A DNA stretch of 64,000 nucleotides from JAUWVG01 sp964633715 (GTDB lineage Bacteria; Acidobacteriota; Aminicenantia; Aminicenantales; Aminicenantaceae), in NCBI GenBank assembly GCA_964633715.1, contig CAZWHQ010000014.1:1-64000 (forward strand), read 5' to 3'. Numbering within the stretch: the stretch's first letter is position 1; each line of letters opens with the position of its first letter. Below are positions 1-7,826 of the stretch, one piece after another. The translations under genes were made by a program, and so were the position numbers. A model generated the notes under the pieces. That model saw nothing but the letters and a program-made list of their open reading frames with translations. It was not told where the DNA came from and ran no database searches.

Positions 1-436
1 CGTCGGTGAGTCTCTCGGCAGTAAAATCCTTTATGAACACATCACCGCTGCCCATGTCTTCATAGGAGAAGTCGCTGCCCTGCATTTTTTGTTTTTTGGC
101 ATGTGTGGCGAGTTTCCGAACGCGTTGAGTGCGTGGAAAGAAGACCCAGATGTCGTCGGCATTGTTGAGCATGAGGATAGCCTGGCCTTTGACCCGAGTA
201 GGTTCGAGGTAGCGCACCAAATTTTTTTCTCCTTTATCTTTGCTCCAGGACTCAGATATAAACGTTCTTTTTTGGCCGGAGGTGGTGGTGATAGTCATTT
301 TTGATTTGGCATAACTGCTCGTAACATTCATCAAATCATTGACTTTTTCAATGATATCACTGCCTGTCAATTCTTGACCTATTAGACTAGCTGCGAGCAT
401 CAGCACGGCTGCAAATAATGTGAGATTAAATTTCAT
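1..436 (-). CDS. Outer-membrane lipoprotein-sorting (LolA-like) protein, 3' end outside window
   Basis: The minus-strand frame opens with ATG at 436 behind a GAGGAGG ribosome binding site and runs off the left edge, giving about 145 residues. The start, MKFNLTLFAAVLMLAASLIG, is a signal peptide. The rest (TSSYAKSKMTITT, ESWSKDKGEKNLVRYLEP, KGQAILMLNNADDIWVFFP, MQGSDFSYEDMGSGD) matches the LolA-like family usually annotated as outer membrane lipoprotein-sorting protein, a periplasmic lipid- or lipoprotein-binding fold. In many bacteria such genes sit in TetR-controlled operons with an RND/MMPL exporter, which could lie beyond the left edge. The divergent-looking regulator upstream is on the same strand, and an operator-like site lies at 472-485, in the promoter position of this gene. 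Confidence 0.8.
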   Translation of the reverse strand, partial: MKFNLTLFAAVLMLAASLIGQELTGSDIIEKVNDLMNVTSSYAKSKMTITTTSGQKRTFISESWSKDKGEKNLVRYLEPTRVKGQAILMLNNADDIWVFFPRTQRVRKLATHAKKQKMQGSDFSYEDMGSGDVFIKDFTAERLTD

Positions 437-455
437 TAAATTGCCTCCTCGTGTA

Positions 456-1085
456 TTATTTTCCTTTTTTTACCGACCTGCCGGTCATTTTAAGGCCTTT
501 GATCATGGTTTCTACGAAGAGCAAAGTGGCATCCTTCATATTAAAAGCCTTCCTGTCCATAAACCACTGGATAAGGATCCCATCCAAAGCACCAAGCATG
601 ATGGACGCAATGAGTTTTGTGTCCACCCTTTTGATCTCTCCTTTGGACACACAATTTGACAAAAGATTGTCGAGCATATCTCGATTTTCGGCATAGAGCT
701 TGTTGAGATCGATCATCGAGGTGTCGTCTCGCTGTCGGACTCCTTCGGCCCAGAACTCAAGAACGATTTCCAAGTAATCGAGATGATCCCCCTCGAATAG
801 CTCTGACCAGGCGGAAAAGTATGCGCGCAATTTTTCTAGCGGATCTTGAATCCGGAAAAGCCGGCGGGAGATGCTGTCTTCGAACTTTTCCATATGGAAG
901 TGGAAGGACTCTTTGAAAATCTCGTCTTTGCTTTTAAAATACTCATAGATGGTGCCTTTCCCGATGGCTGCAGCCTCTGCAATATCAGATATTTTTGTGT
1001 TGTTCAGGCCTTTTTTCGAAAATACCCTTATGGAGGCCTCTAGTATTTTGGCCTTTTTTTCTTCTTTGTTAACTATTTTAGGCAT
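456..1085 (-). CDS. TetR/AcrR family transcriptional regulator
   Basis: This 209-residue protein has a typical TetR N-terminal helix-turn-helix at about residues 10-57 (ILEASIRVFSKKGLNNTKIS, then IGKGTIYEYFKSKDEIF) and an all-helical ligand domain after it. Length and layout are normal for the family. It lies just upstream of, and on the same strand as, the LolA-like gene, 19 bp apart. Palindromic sites occur both before its own start (1104-1117) and before the LolA-like gene (472-485), so autoregulation plus control of the envelope operon is the simplest reading. The ligand is unknown; relatives sense lipophilic compounds or fatty acyl derivatives. Confidence 0.9.
   Translation of the reverse strand: MPKIVNKEEKKAKILEASIRVFSKKGLNNTKISDIAEAAAIGKGTIYEYFKSKDEIFKESFHFHMEKFEDSISRRLFRIQDPLEKLRAYFSAWSELFEGDHLDYLEIVLEFWAEGVRQRDDTSMIDLNKLYAENRDMLDNLLSNCVSKGEIKRVDTKLIASIMLGALDGILIQWFMDRKAFNMKDATLLFVETMIKGLKMTGRSVKKGK
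472..485. promoter_or_regulatory. Operator-like site 2, upstream of the LolA-like gene
   Basis: The sequence ACCGACCTGCCGGT is a near-palindrome matching 11 of 14 positions of the site at 1104-1117. It lies inside the last codons of the TetR-family gene and about 36-49 bp upstream of the LolA-like start, the right place for a repressor to block that gene's promoter. Binding is inferred. Confidence 0.55.
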
Positions 1086-1103
1086 ATGTCTTTTTTTATA
1101 ATG

Positions 1104-1117
1104 ACCGACCAGTCAGT
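1104..1117. promoter_or_regulatory. Operator-like site 1, upstream of the TetR gene
   Basis: ACCGACCAGTCAGT lies 19-32 bp upstream of the TetR-family start codon. It has the split-palindrome form common for this family, and its complement matches the site at 472-485 in 11 of 14 positions. This supports autoregulation. Confidence 0.6.
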
Positions 1118-1163
1118 ATTAAAATACATCGTGAAAAGGCCAGTGTCAAGAAAATTCTTTAAA

Positions 1164-1463
1164 TCAGTTAAGATTTAAGATGGATGGCATCCGAGACTTG
1201 ATCTTTTCTAAAAAGTCGTCAAAGTCTTCCACTCCGAAAAGGGCGAGGTCTCCGTCCTTTGTTTCGATGCAGAGGGCTTTATAACCATCGAGTACGACAA
1301 AGGCCGACCTCCCGTTTTCCAGCTTGAAGCGTCCCGATGAAATGCCCTCTAAGGATGTCCCGGCCTTCCTCTTTACAGGTCTCCACTTGCTGTTTTGCAG
1401 GTCTTGGATCCAGGCACGCTGGATGTTGTCTATTTTAATTGTTTTTGATAAGCATTTTTCCTC
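1164..1463 (-). pseudogene. 5'-truncated fragment of a bacterial PH-like domain protein
   Basis: A minus-strand frame is open for 99 codons and ends at TGA (1166-1164), but it has no ATG, GTG or TTG before the upstream in-frame stop at 1466-1464. The peptide (DNIQRAWIQDLQNSKWRPV, TSLEGISSGRFKLENGRSAF, VVLDGYKALCIETKDGD, VEDFDDFLEKIKSR) resembles the C-terminal half of small bacterial pleckstrin-homology-like proteins, where a G-x-F-x-L-x-N-G strand, a strand with a conserved aspartate and a closing E-x-F helix are usual. The membrane-spanning N-terminal half expected in such proteins is absent. I read it as a gene remnant; a rare start codon is the alternative. The rest of the 1086-1553 interval holds no other gene I can support. 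Confidence 0.5.
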
Positions 1464-1553
1464 TCAGAAACGTCTTTAATATTAGGTGTTCCTTTTTTTG
1501 TATAAAACTGTAAAATGTGTATTTCAATGAATTTTTGCCTTAGGTGAGACGAG

Positions 1554-2153
1554 ATGCGTAAAAGGATTATTTGGATTGGATTTGTATCTTTTTTGGCGGC
1601 TTTAATGATAGTCAGCTGTGCTTCAACTCCTGAAATTTCGCCCGGATCCGAACCTGGAAAAAAACCAACCCCCCTCCCACCGCCTTCAATAGATTTTTCC
1701 ATGAAACCCTATCATGAGGCGATGGGTACAGAGATGCGGATCAGTTTTGAAAGAGCGGATGAGATTCTCATCGGTGTCTATTCAGGTAGCCATCAAGATG
1801 CACAATTTGGACTCATCCATTATTTTGATGATTTTAAATCTTTTGACAAAGCCACAATGTCATGGGGAGAGGAGATGAAAGTTATCGTTCAGGTCCAGGC
1901 GGATGAGCTCCAGCCCGAAATCATAAAGGAAAATGAATATTTCAATCTGTCTGATCTCGATAAGGTCGGAATCTGCTGGGATCCTACCGAGCAAACCCGG
2001 TATATCTATCTTGTCGAGGGACAAAAAATGCTGATTTTCCTCCAAACAGGATATGATGAAACCAATAACCGTTCCTACCGCAATTTGATCGATGCCTACC
2101 CTGTCACCCCTGTCTGTCGTGCTGACGACATCTTTAACTTAAGTATCAAGTAA
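1554..2153 (+). CDS. Hypothetical lipoprotein
   Basis: The 199-residue product begins with a lipoprotein signal peptide whose lipobox ends at Cys22 (MIVSC-A), followed by a proline-rich linker (about residues 25-46) and a globular domain rich in beta strands. I recognise no family. Two cysteines in the mature domain (in KVGICWDP and TPVCRAD) could pair. A GGTGAG sequence precedes the start. It is followed by the decayed transporter end at about 2191-2418 and is probably transcribed alone. A location anchored to the inner or outer membrane is inferred from the lipobox. Confidence 0.75.
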   Translation: MRKRIIWIGFVSFLAALMIVSCASTPEISPGSEPGKKPTPLPPPSIDFSMKPYHEAMGTEMRISFERADEILIGVYSGSHQDAQFGLIHYFDDFKSFDKATMSWGEEMKVIVQVQADELQPEIIKENEYFNLSDLDKVGICWDPTEQTRYIYLVEGQKMLIFLQTGYDETNNRSYRNLIDAYPVTPVCRADDIFNLSIK

Positions 2154-2190
2154 TTTATACATACAATTCAAGTGAGGAACGCCAGGCCCC

Positions 2191-2418
2191 GACTTATTTA
2201 TTCTTGAGGTAATCGCGATAGCATCAGCCATACTGCTGACCTCCCTGACAACAATGCTGGCCTTTGTTTCAATGGTCTTTTCTGTGTTTCCGGCGTGGGG
2301 TCAGTTTGGCGGATCCCTCTTTTACGGAGTGGGCGCCTGCTTTTTAACGACAGTAGTGATTTCACCTGGAATTCTTGGCTGGATCGACAGGAAGAAAACT
2401 AAAGCTGCCAAAGACTAA
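2191..2418 (+). pseudogene. C-terminal remnant of an RND/MMPL-family transporter
   Basis: The plus-strand frame ending in TAA at 2416-2418 encodes about 75 residues with two membrane helices: LEVIAIASAILLTSLTTMLA, VSMVFSVFPAWGQFGGSLF, YGVGACFLTTVVISPGILGW, then a basic tail. This matches the last helices of MMPL/RND exporters, including the TSLTTMLAF segment, the FPAxxxFG turn and a closing PG-I-GWIDR. No start codon or N-terminal part (normally about 700 or more residues) is present, so it is a remnant. It abuts a 12-bp sequence at 2181-2192 that also occurs in the inverted repeat at 50721-50788, which may mark the breakpoint. It ends 4 bp into the convergent methyltransferase gene. Confidence 0.7.
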
Positions 2419-3047
2419 TTTTTTAAGCGAAGCAAAAACAAGGCCAGATTACCTCCGGCGACAATCTTCTGGTCATCGATATGCAATCCGTGTGTCGCGG
2501 TAATTCCAGGCAGTCCTAAAGAGTTGATAAACTGACGATAGTTTTGGTAGTGGGCCCGCCCTGCGGCTTTCTCGATCATTAAGATTAAACTCTTGTTGAT
2601 CCGGCCTTTAGGAGACCTGACAGGTCCAGGATGGTAGTCTATTATCAATATCCGCCCCCTGTCTTTGAGCACACGTTTTGAATCATCGATGACTGCCGAG
2701 CGCACATCGGGCGGCATTTCATGGAGGACAGTTGTCATAACGACAAGATCAAATGACCTGTCTGGGTAGGGCATTCTCGAGGCGTCGCCCAGGACTAGAC
2801 TTGCCTCGTTTCCCAGCCTTATCTTGGCTTTCTGCAGCATTGCCGGAGATAGATCGATACCGGACACAAGGCATCCGGCTTTCTGATATAGCTTAAGATA
2901 TGTTCCTGTGCCGCAGCCCACATCGAGTACATTCATATTTTCCCTGGGTGTGTACATTTTTAATCCGATACCCCTTAATCCCCTGTTGAGAGGTTCAATC
3001 AAGCGGTCGTAAAATTTTGCGATGGTTTTGTAGGGATCTTTTTTCAT
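2415..3047 (-). CDS. Class I SAM-dependent methyltransferase (UbiE-like)
   Basis: The 210-residue protein carries the SAM-binding motif VLDVGCGTGTYLKLY at about residues 40-54, an acidic strand end (VSGIDLSPAML), GDASRMPYPDRSFDLVV as motif II/III, and a post-motif helix. This is the Methyltransf_11 fold typical of UbiE/COQ5-like enzymes. The C-terminal part (KAAGRAHYQNYRQFINSLGL) resembles small-molecule methyltransferases of unknown substrate. There is no signal peptide, so it is cytosolic. The ribosome binding site is weak (GAGAC). The substrate cannot be told from sequence or neighbours. Confidence 0.85.
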   Translation of the reverse strand: MKKDPYKTIAKFYDRLIEPLNRGLRGIGLKMYTPRENMNVLDVGCGTGTYLKLYQKAGCLVSGIDLSPAMLQKAKIRLGNEASLVLGDASRMPYPDRSFDLVVMTTVLHEMPPDVRSAVIDDSKRVLKDRGRILIIDYHPGPVRSPKGRINKSLILMIEKAAGRAHYQNYRQFINSLGLPGITATHGLHIDDQKIVAGGNLALFLLRLKN

Positions 3048-3181
3048 GGTCTCTATTCAACCGGGCCGACAAAAACAGCCAGCCAGTTGAGTTCAGAAGA
3101 CATTTTTCCTTCTTCAATAAACTTTACAAATATTACAGAATTAGTGTATATTAAATATGATCGATTAACAAGGAGTAATTT

Positions 3182-3559
3182 ATGTTAAAAAAATTCAGAG
3201 TTGATACACAGATTGCCGTTACCGACATGAAACGGGCAAAAGAATTTTACGAAGACAAGTTGGGTTTGGAAGCTGGAGATTTTCCGATTGAGGGTGTGGA
3301 AATGTATGGCTGCGGAGATGGCACCAGCTTTTTCCTTTATCAAAGAGATGCCGCATCTCATGCCGTTAATACCGTTATGAGCTTTCATGTGGAAGACATC
3401 GAGAACGTAGTGGCTGCGTTGAAGGAGAAAGGTGTAGTTTTTGAGGATTACGATACTGGGGATTTTAGAACAGTTGACAGTATAGCTACAATGGGAACTA
3501 TAAAAGCGGCCTGGTTTAAGGATCCAGACGGAAATATCCTCGCCCTTTTTCAGAACTAA
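3182..3559 (+). CDS. VOC family (glyoxalase/bleomycin-resistance fold) protein
   Basis: The 125-residue protein has the paired beta-alpha-beta-beta-beta modules of the vicinal-oxygen-chelate superfamily: FRVDTQIAVTDMKRAKEFYE at the start and AWFKDPDGNILALFQN at the end, with the usual D-P-D-G-N turn. AAGGAG lies eight bases before the ATG. Single-domain VOC proteins dimerise, and members include thiol transferases, dioxygenases and drug-binding proteins; which applies here is unknown. Its stop overlaps that of the convergent HTH gene by four bases. Confidence 0.85.
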   Translation: MLKKFRVDTQIAVTDMKRAKEFYEDKLGLEAGDFPIEGVEMYGCGDGTSFFLYQRDAASHAVNTVMSFHVEDIENVVAALKEKGVVFEDYDTGDFRTVDSIATMGTIKAAWFKDPDGNILALFQN

Positions 3560-3885
3560 AAGATTTTACCTTCGTTCTTTTCTTTCTTTTTAAAGTGAAG
3601 AAGATCGTCCAAAGCCTTCAGGTAGTTTGAAAATTCCTGCTTTCCTTTGTCTGTTAGAGAGCAGGATGTGTGAGGCTTTTTCCCCTTGTAGCCTTTTGCC
3701 ACTTTGATATATTTTTTTTCTTCCAGTTTTGTGAGATGAGTGCTCAAGTTCCCGACTGTGGTCCCGATCATTTGTTTAAGGTAGTTAAAATCCGCCTCCT
3801 TAACTGAAATCAGGATCGATAGAATGGCCAGCCTGATCCTTGAGTGTATGACAGGATCCAGTTGAACGAATTTCTCAGGATTCAT
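3556..3885 (-). CDS. Winged-helix transcriptional regulator (HTH_34/ArsR-like)
   Basis: I start this at ATG 3885 (MNPEKFVQLDPVIHSRIRLA), preceded by AAGGAG and overlapping the TGA stop of the membrane protein upstream, which gives 109 residues. The layout, I-H-S-R-I-R-L-A-I-L-S then a recognition helix in TVGNLSTHLTKLEEKKYIKV and a wing (GYKGKKPHTSCSLTDKGK), is that of the small DNA-binding proteins usually paired with a multi-pass membrane partner. Translational coupling to that partner and the palindrome at 4455-4470 suggest an autoregulated two-gene operon. Confidence 0.85.
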   Translation of the reverse strand: MNPEKFVQLDPVIHSRIRLAILSILISVKEADFNYLKQMIGTTVGNLSTHLTKLEEKKYIKVAKGYKGKKPHTSCSLTDKGKQEFSNYLKALDDLLHFKKKEKNEGKIF

Positions 3886-4434
3886 CGGCCCGGCTCTCCT
3901 TTTTGTACTGGGAGCGGAGGATGAAACCGGGAACAAGGTAGCCTATGATTATGAGTGGAACACAGGCAAGGGCTCGATAATTTAAGTCGATAAAGATCAT
4001 GCCAACGCCTCCCAGCCACCAGAGCAGGGCACTCCATTTCAAAAGATTCCACTCGTAGATCCCTCCAATCACAAACAATAGGATGCCCACTATCATCGAG
4101 ATGATCACCGGGATCTCTCCATACGTGTACAATTTGAGCACGGGGAAGACGAATCCGGCCAATCCAAAGGCGATCCCGCANNNNNNNNNNNNNNNNNNNN
4201 NNNNNNNNNNNNNNNNNNNNNNNNNNNNNNNNNNNNNNNNNNNNNNNNNNNNNNNNNNNNNNNNNNNNNNNNNNNNNNNNTGTACAATTTGAGCACGGGG
4301 AAGACGAATCCGGCCAATCCAAAGGCGATCCCGCATACAGAGAAAAAACTCCATGATTCGGCAGCTTTTTCCTTTGTCTTTTCGATCATATCCCGTATGA
4401 GTTGGATATCCTCGCTGATTTGTGTTTGATTCAT
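3875..4434 (-). CDS. Small multi-pass membrane protein, interrupted by a false scaffold gap
   Basis: The start is best placed at ATG 4434 (MNQTQISEDI) behind GGAGG; an ATG at 4446 has no such site. The N-terminal part reaches LAGFVFPVLKLY, then the frame hits 100 Ns, and the same residues appear again on the other side, continuing TYGEIPVIISMIVGILLFV to a stop at 3875. Removing the Ns and one copy of the 55-bp duplicate restores one frame of 134 residues with four predicted membrane helices and a cytosolic basic tail. The gene is therefore probably intact in the cell. Such proteins commonly pair with the HTH regulator encoded directly downstream and may sense or modulate its activity. Confidence 0.75.
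4126..4335. other. Scaffold gap (100 N) flanked by a 55-bp exact duplicate: assembly artefact
   Basis: Positions 4126-4180 and 4281-4335 are identical over all 55 bases and surround exactly 100 Ns at 4181-4280. This is what results when two contigs that truly overlap are joined by a fixed-length gap. Collapsing the two copies removes 155 bases and restores an open reading frame, which supports the artefact reading over a real tandem repeat. Confidence 0.9.
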
Positions 4435-4454
4435 TTTATCCTCCATGTCTTTAA

Positions 4455-4470
4455 TTCAAAGTACTTTGAA
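4455..4470. promoter_or_regulatory. 16-bp perfect palindrome upstream of the membrane protein/HTH operon
   Basis: TTCAAAGTACTTTGAA is a perfect palindrome 21-36 bp before the start of the membrane-protein gene, and a further half-like element (ACAAAGTT) follows it. It is the natural operator for the HTH regulator of this operon. Binding is inferred. Confidence 0.55.
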
Positions 4471-4654
4471 ATACAAAGTTAATATAAGCCTCTCTCTCTA
4501 TTCTGTCAAGTATTTTTTTAAGATCTCTAAGAATTGATCTGTTGATAGAGGCTAAATGTCGAGGAAGATATCAGATGAAAACAGATAAACTGTTTTTGTC
4601 GTTTTTATGTGCAATTTCGTGATCTTCGGGAGCGGAAGAGGAGTGATTCAATTT

Positions 4655-5386
4655 TTATTTACGCCTTCTTGCACCTGCATAACTGAGGGAAACACCGAAC
4701 CAGAAGTGATTGTCCTCTCCTATTGCGTCTAAAAGAACAATCGTATAATTGACAAAAGCAGCAACCTGGAAAGGGCCGGATTGGTAGGGAAGGGTGAGGC
4801 CGAAATTGAGATCGCTAAATCCGGGATCACTCCCCTCGGCCAACCACTGCCCTCCATTATAACCGAGGGAAGCAGATAGAATTGTGCCAAGTCTTGCAAA
4901 TAGTGGGAAGGAATGATCAATTGCCAGCAGAAGATAAATCCCATCACCGACTGTAAAGTCATAAAAAATGGAGAGCGACGGGTGGAGGAATGTTGTCGGG
5001 CTTTCTATAGATAAAAAGATTTCATGACTGGTGTTGTCTTTGAATTTGAAATTGTCAGCAAGATACCAGGCATAGTGAATTATACCTGCTGTCAAAGACA
5101 CATCTTTGGAGAGATCGGTGGCATAGGAAAGAGTTAAATCGAACTCATTGAGATCTTTGTGGGCAAAAGAAATGCTCGACCAGAGATTTAAAGAAAATCC
5201 GCGTTGACCAAAAGCAAAGTCAATCGATGGTTGAATAACAGGTTTCTTATGAGGATTGGCGTCAAAACCTCTCCAGATATATCGGGAGGCCGCATCGACT
5301 TGATAGCCGACCTCGGCCTCAAGATTGGCGACTGAAAAAACTAAAATAATGATCAGAGCGATATAGAAAAAATGACGTTTGTTCAA
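4655..5386 (-). CDS. TorF-like putative outer-membrane porin
   Basis: The 243-residue product has a signal peptide (residues 1-23, ending near LEA-EV) and then alternating hydrophobic/polar strands of an outer-membrane barrel. The early motif DAASRYIWRGFD is typical of the TorF family of putative porins. The start is TTG at 5386, directly behind GGAGG; no ATG fits. The family's substrate is unknown. It stands alone, with about 200 bp of gene-free sequence on each side. Confidence 0.7.
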   Translation of the reverse strand: MNKRHFFYIALIIILVFSVANLEAEVGYQVDAASRYIWRGFDANPHKKPVIQPSIDFAFGQRGFSLNLWSSISFAHKDLNEFDLTLSYATDLSKDVSLTAGIIHYAWYLADNFKFKDNTSHEIFLSIESPTTFLHPSLSIFYDFTVGDGIYLLLAIDHSFPLFARLGTILSASLGYNGGQWLAEGSDPGFSDLNFGLTLPYQSGPFQVAAFVNYTIVLLDAIGEDNHFWFGVSLSYAGARRRK

Positions 5387-5586
5387 AATTCCTCCTTTTT
5401 ATAGAAAGCTACGTTTTTTCTGTTCTATCCTGTTTATCTCCTCAATTCAGTAGGTTTATCTATCCTGTCTGTGAGTATAAAATCAGCTAGCTTATGATAT
5501 ACTATTTGAATGTCAAAAAAAAATCGTTTTGAATTCTATTTGAGTGACATACCTTATGTAATTTTTAAAGTAAAAGGAGAAAAATT

Positions 5587-7179
5587 GTGTCTAAATTAAA
5601 ATTTGTAAAACATATCTTATTAGTCTTTTTCTTTATGGTTTTAACCCTGAATTTGGCCTTTGCTGTTTCTTTTTCAAGTGAGAAAGAAATCAAACAACCC
5701 GACACAGAAGCCTGCACAAGCATCTTAGTTGGAAAGCTTGCTTCAGTTGATGGTTCAACCATGACTTCTCATTCGTGCGACAGTGGTACAGACCGTACCT
5801 GGATCAATGTCGTGCCCCACAAGACATACAAGGCCGGTGAGATGACCAAAGTCTACTTTGAACCAAAAAGAACAAAAGGGCCGGATGATCCTGACCGTTT
5901 GGATAGGGGAGAAATTCCCCAGGTCAAGGAGACATATGCCTTTATTAATACAGCTTATCCTGTGATGAATGAATATCAGTTGGCCATCGGAGAGACCACT
6001 TTTGGGGGGAAGCGGGAGCTAAGAAGCAATGAAGGCGTGATCGATTGCCCGGAGCTCTATCGCCTTATATTGGAAAGAGCCAAAACCGCACGTGAAGCGA
6101 TCAGAGTTGCAGATGATATTACAAAGAAATATGGCTATGTAGATTATGGGGAGTGCCTCACTTTTGCGGATCCTTTAGAAACATGGCATTTTGAGATCTT
6201 GGGTCCGGGAAAGGGAAAGATCGGCGCTGTTTGGGCAGCCGTGCGTATTCCTGATGACCATGTCGGAGTTTCAGCCAATGCCAGCCGCATTCGCCAGATT
6301 GACTTGAGGGATAAGGACAACTATATGGCTTCGGATAATGTGTATTCCTTAGCTGAAGAAATGGGATGGTGGGATTCTAAAAGCGGAGAGCCTTTTGAAT
6401 TTTGTTATGCCTATGCATCCCGTCGGAGTATGGGATCAAGACGCCGTGAGTGGCGGGTGTTGAGCCAAGTGGCACCCTCTCTCAATCTTGATCCTAATGG
6501 TGAAAATTTTCCCTTTTCGGTGAAGGCCGAAAAGAAATTATCTGTAAAAGATGTTCTGAATATTTTCAGGGATACTTACCAGGATACGCCGTATGATATG
6601 ACAGCCACCTTAACGACGGTTAATCGTAAGGGTGAGACAGTGAAAAGTCCTGTGGCGAGTGCTTTTCTCAATAGTGAGCTGATGACTCTTTTAAAGGTCC
6701 AGAGGGAAAGAACGATTTGCTGCCCCCGGGCCACATATGTTCAGGTCACCCAATCCCGAAGCTGGCTCCCTGATGCTATCGGCGGTGTGGTCTGGCTTGG
6801 GTATGACAATCCTGCTTCGACACCCCATACACCCTTCTATTGTGGGATCACACAGATGCCGGATTCTTACCGGATCGATGGACGATGGGGATTTAGAAAA
6901 GACTGTGCTTGGTGGGCTTTCCGAAGGGTCTCCCAACTGGCAAAGTTCCGCTGGCAGGCCATGAGTAAAGACATTGAAAAGGTCTGGATAGACATCGAGG
7001 AAAAAGCTTTTAAATATCAGGAGAGTTTCGAAGAAGAGGCTTTAGAGATATTCAAACAAAATCCGAAAAATACCCGGGAATTCTTAACGAAATACTGTCT
7101 TGAAGTGGCCAACAATGCGGTCCAATCCTACTGGAAATTGGGTGATGATCTTTGGGGAAGATATACGAATCTATTTTAA
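5587..7179 (+). CDS. C69 family dipeptidase (secreted, N-terminal-nucleophile hydrolase)
   Basis: The 530-residue protein starts at GTG behind AGGAG and has a signal peptide (about residues 1-27). The family's nucleophile is Cys43 in EACTSILVGK, which becomes N-terminal after propeptide removal. The downstream landmarks of peptidase family C69 (formerly U34) are present: SVDGSTMTSHSCDSG, the FINTAYPVMNEYQLAIGETT segment, ANASRIRQIDLRD and the C-terminal AQSYW-like end (NNAVQSYWKLGD). These enzymes cleave dipeptides with broad specificity; the signal peptide places this one in the periplasm or outside the cell. Full length for the family. Confidence 0.93.
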   Translation: MSKLKFVKHILLVFFFMVLTLNLAFAVSFSSEKEIKQPDTEACTSILVGKLASVDGSTMTSHSCDSGTDRTWINVVPHKTYKAGEMTKVYFEPKRTKGPDDPDRLDRGEIPQVKETYAFINTAYPVMNEYQLAIGETTFGGKRELRSNEGVIDCPELYRLILERAKTAREAIRVADDITKKYGYVDYGECLTFADPLETWHFEILGPGKGKIGAVWAAVRIPDDHVGVSANASRIRQIDLRDKDNYMASDNVYSLAEEMGWWDSKSGEPFEFCYAYASRRSMGSRRREWRVLSQVAPSLNLDPNGENFPFSVKAEKKLSVKDVLNIFRDTYQDTPYDMTATLTTVNRKGETVKSPVASAFLNSELMTLLKVQRERTICCPRATYVQVTQSRSWLPDAIGGVVWLGYDNPASTPHTPFYCGITQMPDSYRIDGRWGFRKDCAWWAFRRVSQLAKFRWQAMSKDIEKVWIDIEEKAFKYQESFEEEALEIFKQNPKNTREFLTKYCLEVANNAVQSYWKLGDDLWGRYTNLF

Positions 7180-7185
7180 CTGTTT

Positions 7186-7788
7186 CTATTTTTTCACTCG
7201 AAAAATGTAGATGTTGTCATTATCTAAAAACATTTCAACTCGGACCAGTTCAAAATTTGCCTGTTTGACGGTATCTAGAATTTCGTCTTTTTTCATATGA
7301 TGGCCTGAATCCCGGCCGTATCTTTCCGGATCCTTTTCCACAATGACCAGAGTGGCCTCCGGTTTCATACTCGGCTTCGCATTCTTCAGCCATTCCACAG
7401 GCCTTTCAAAATCATGAAAGGCCGCCACCATAAAAATCATATCCAAACCTTGTGGAAAGAGGGGATTTTCCACTTCACCCAAAATTGTTTCGATGTTGTT
7501 GATTCCTTCTCTTTTGCATTGACTCCGAATTGCACTCAGAGCGCTCGCGCTGATATCGTTGGCATAAATTTTCCCGGTGGGTCCTATGCGATTTGCCAGT
7601 TTAAATGTGAAATATCCACGACCCGCTCCACCCTCGCCGATGACCAATCCCGGTTTGACTCCGATGGTGTCCATCAACTTTTCCGGTTGAAGTTCACGGT
7701 CTCTATAGGAATTCTGCCCAGCTTGCACTTGCGGCAGCAGAGCAACAAAAATCAATAAGATGGGGATCAGTAATTTGCGTTTTTTCAT
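7186..7788 (-). CDS. Class I methyltransferase with an export signal
   Basis: Residues 1-23 (MKKRKLLIPILLIFVALLPQ...) form a clear signal peptide. The mature part is a Rossmann methyltransferase: GLVIGEGGAGRGYFTFKLAN at about residue 48 for SAM, KIYANDISASALSAI, an acidic GEVENPLFPQGLDMIFM and VAAFHDFERPVEWLKNAKPS. The strand-1 glycine motif is degenerate (GEGGAGRG instead of DxGxGxG). SAM is cytosolic, so export is odd, although such exported methyltransferase-like proteins are widespread in Acidobacteriota-type genomes. It may be non-catalytic or use a ligand other than SAM. It converges with the dipeptidase gene, with only 6 bp between the two. Confidence 0.75.
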   Translation of the reverse strand: MKKRKLLIPILLIFVALLPQVQAGQNSYRDRELQPEKLMDTIGVKPGLVIGEGGAGRGYFTFKLANRIGPTGKIYANDISASALSAIRSQCKREGINNIETILGEVENPLFPQGLDMIFMVAAFHDFERPVEWLKNAKPSMKPEATLVIVEKDPERYGRDSGHHMKKDEILDTVKQANFELVRVEMFLDNDNIYIFRVKK

Positions 7789-7826
7789 GGTTTTCTCCTT
7801 TTCATTTTACTCCAAATTCCGATCTT

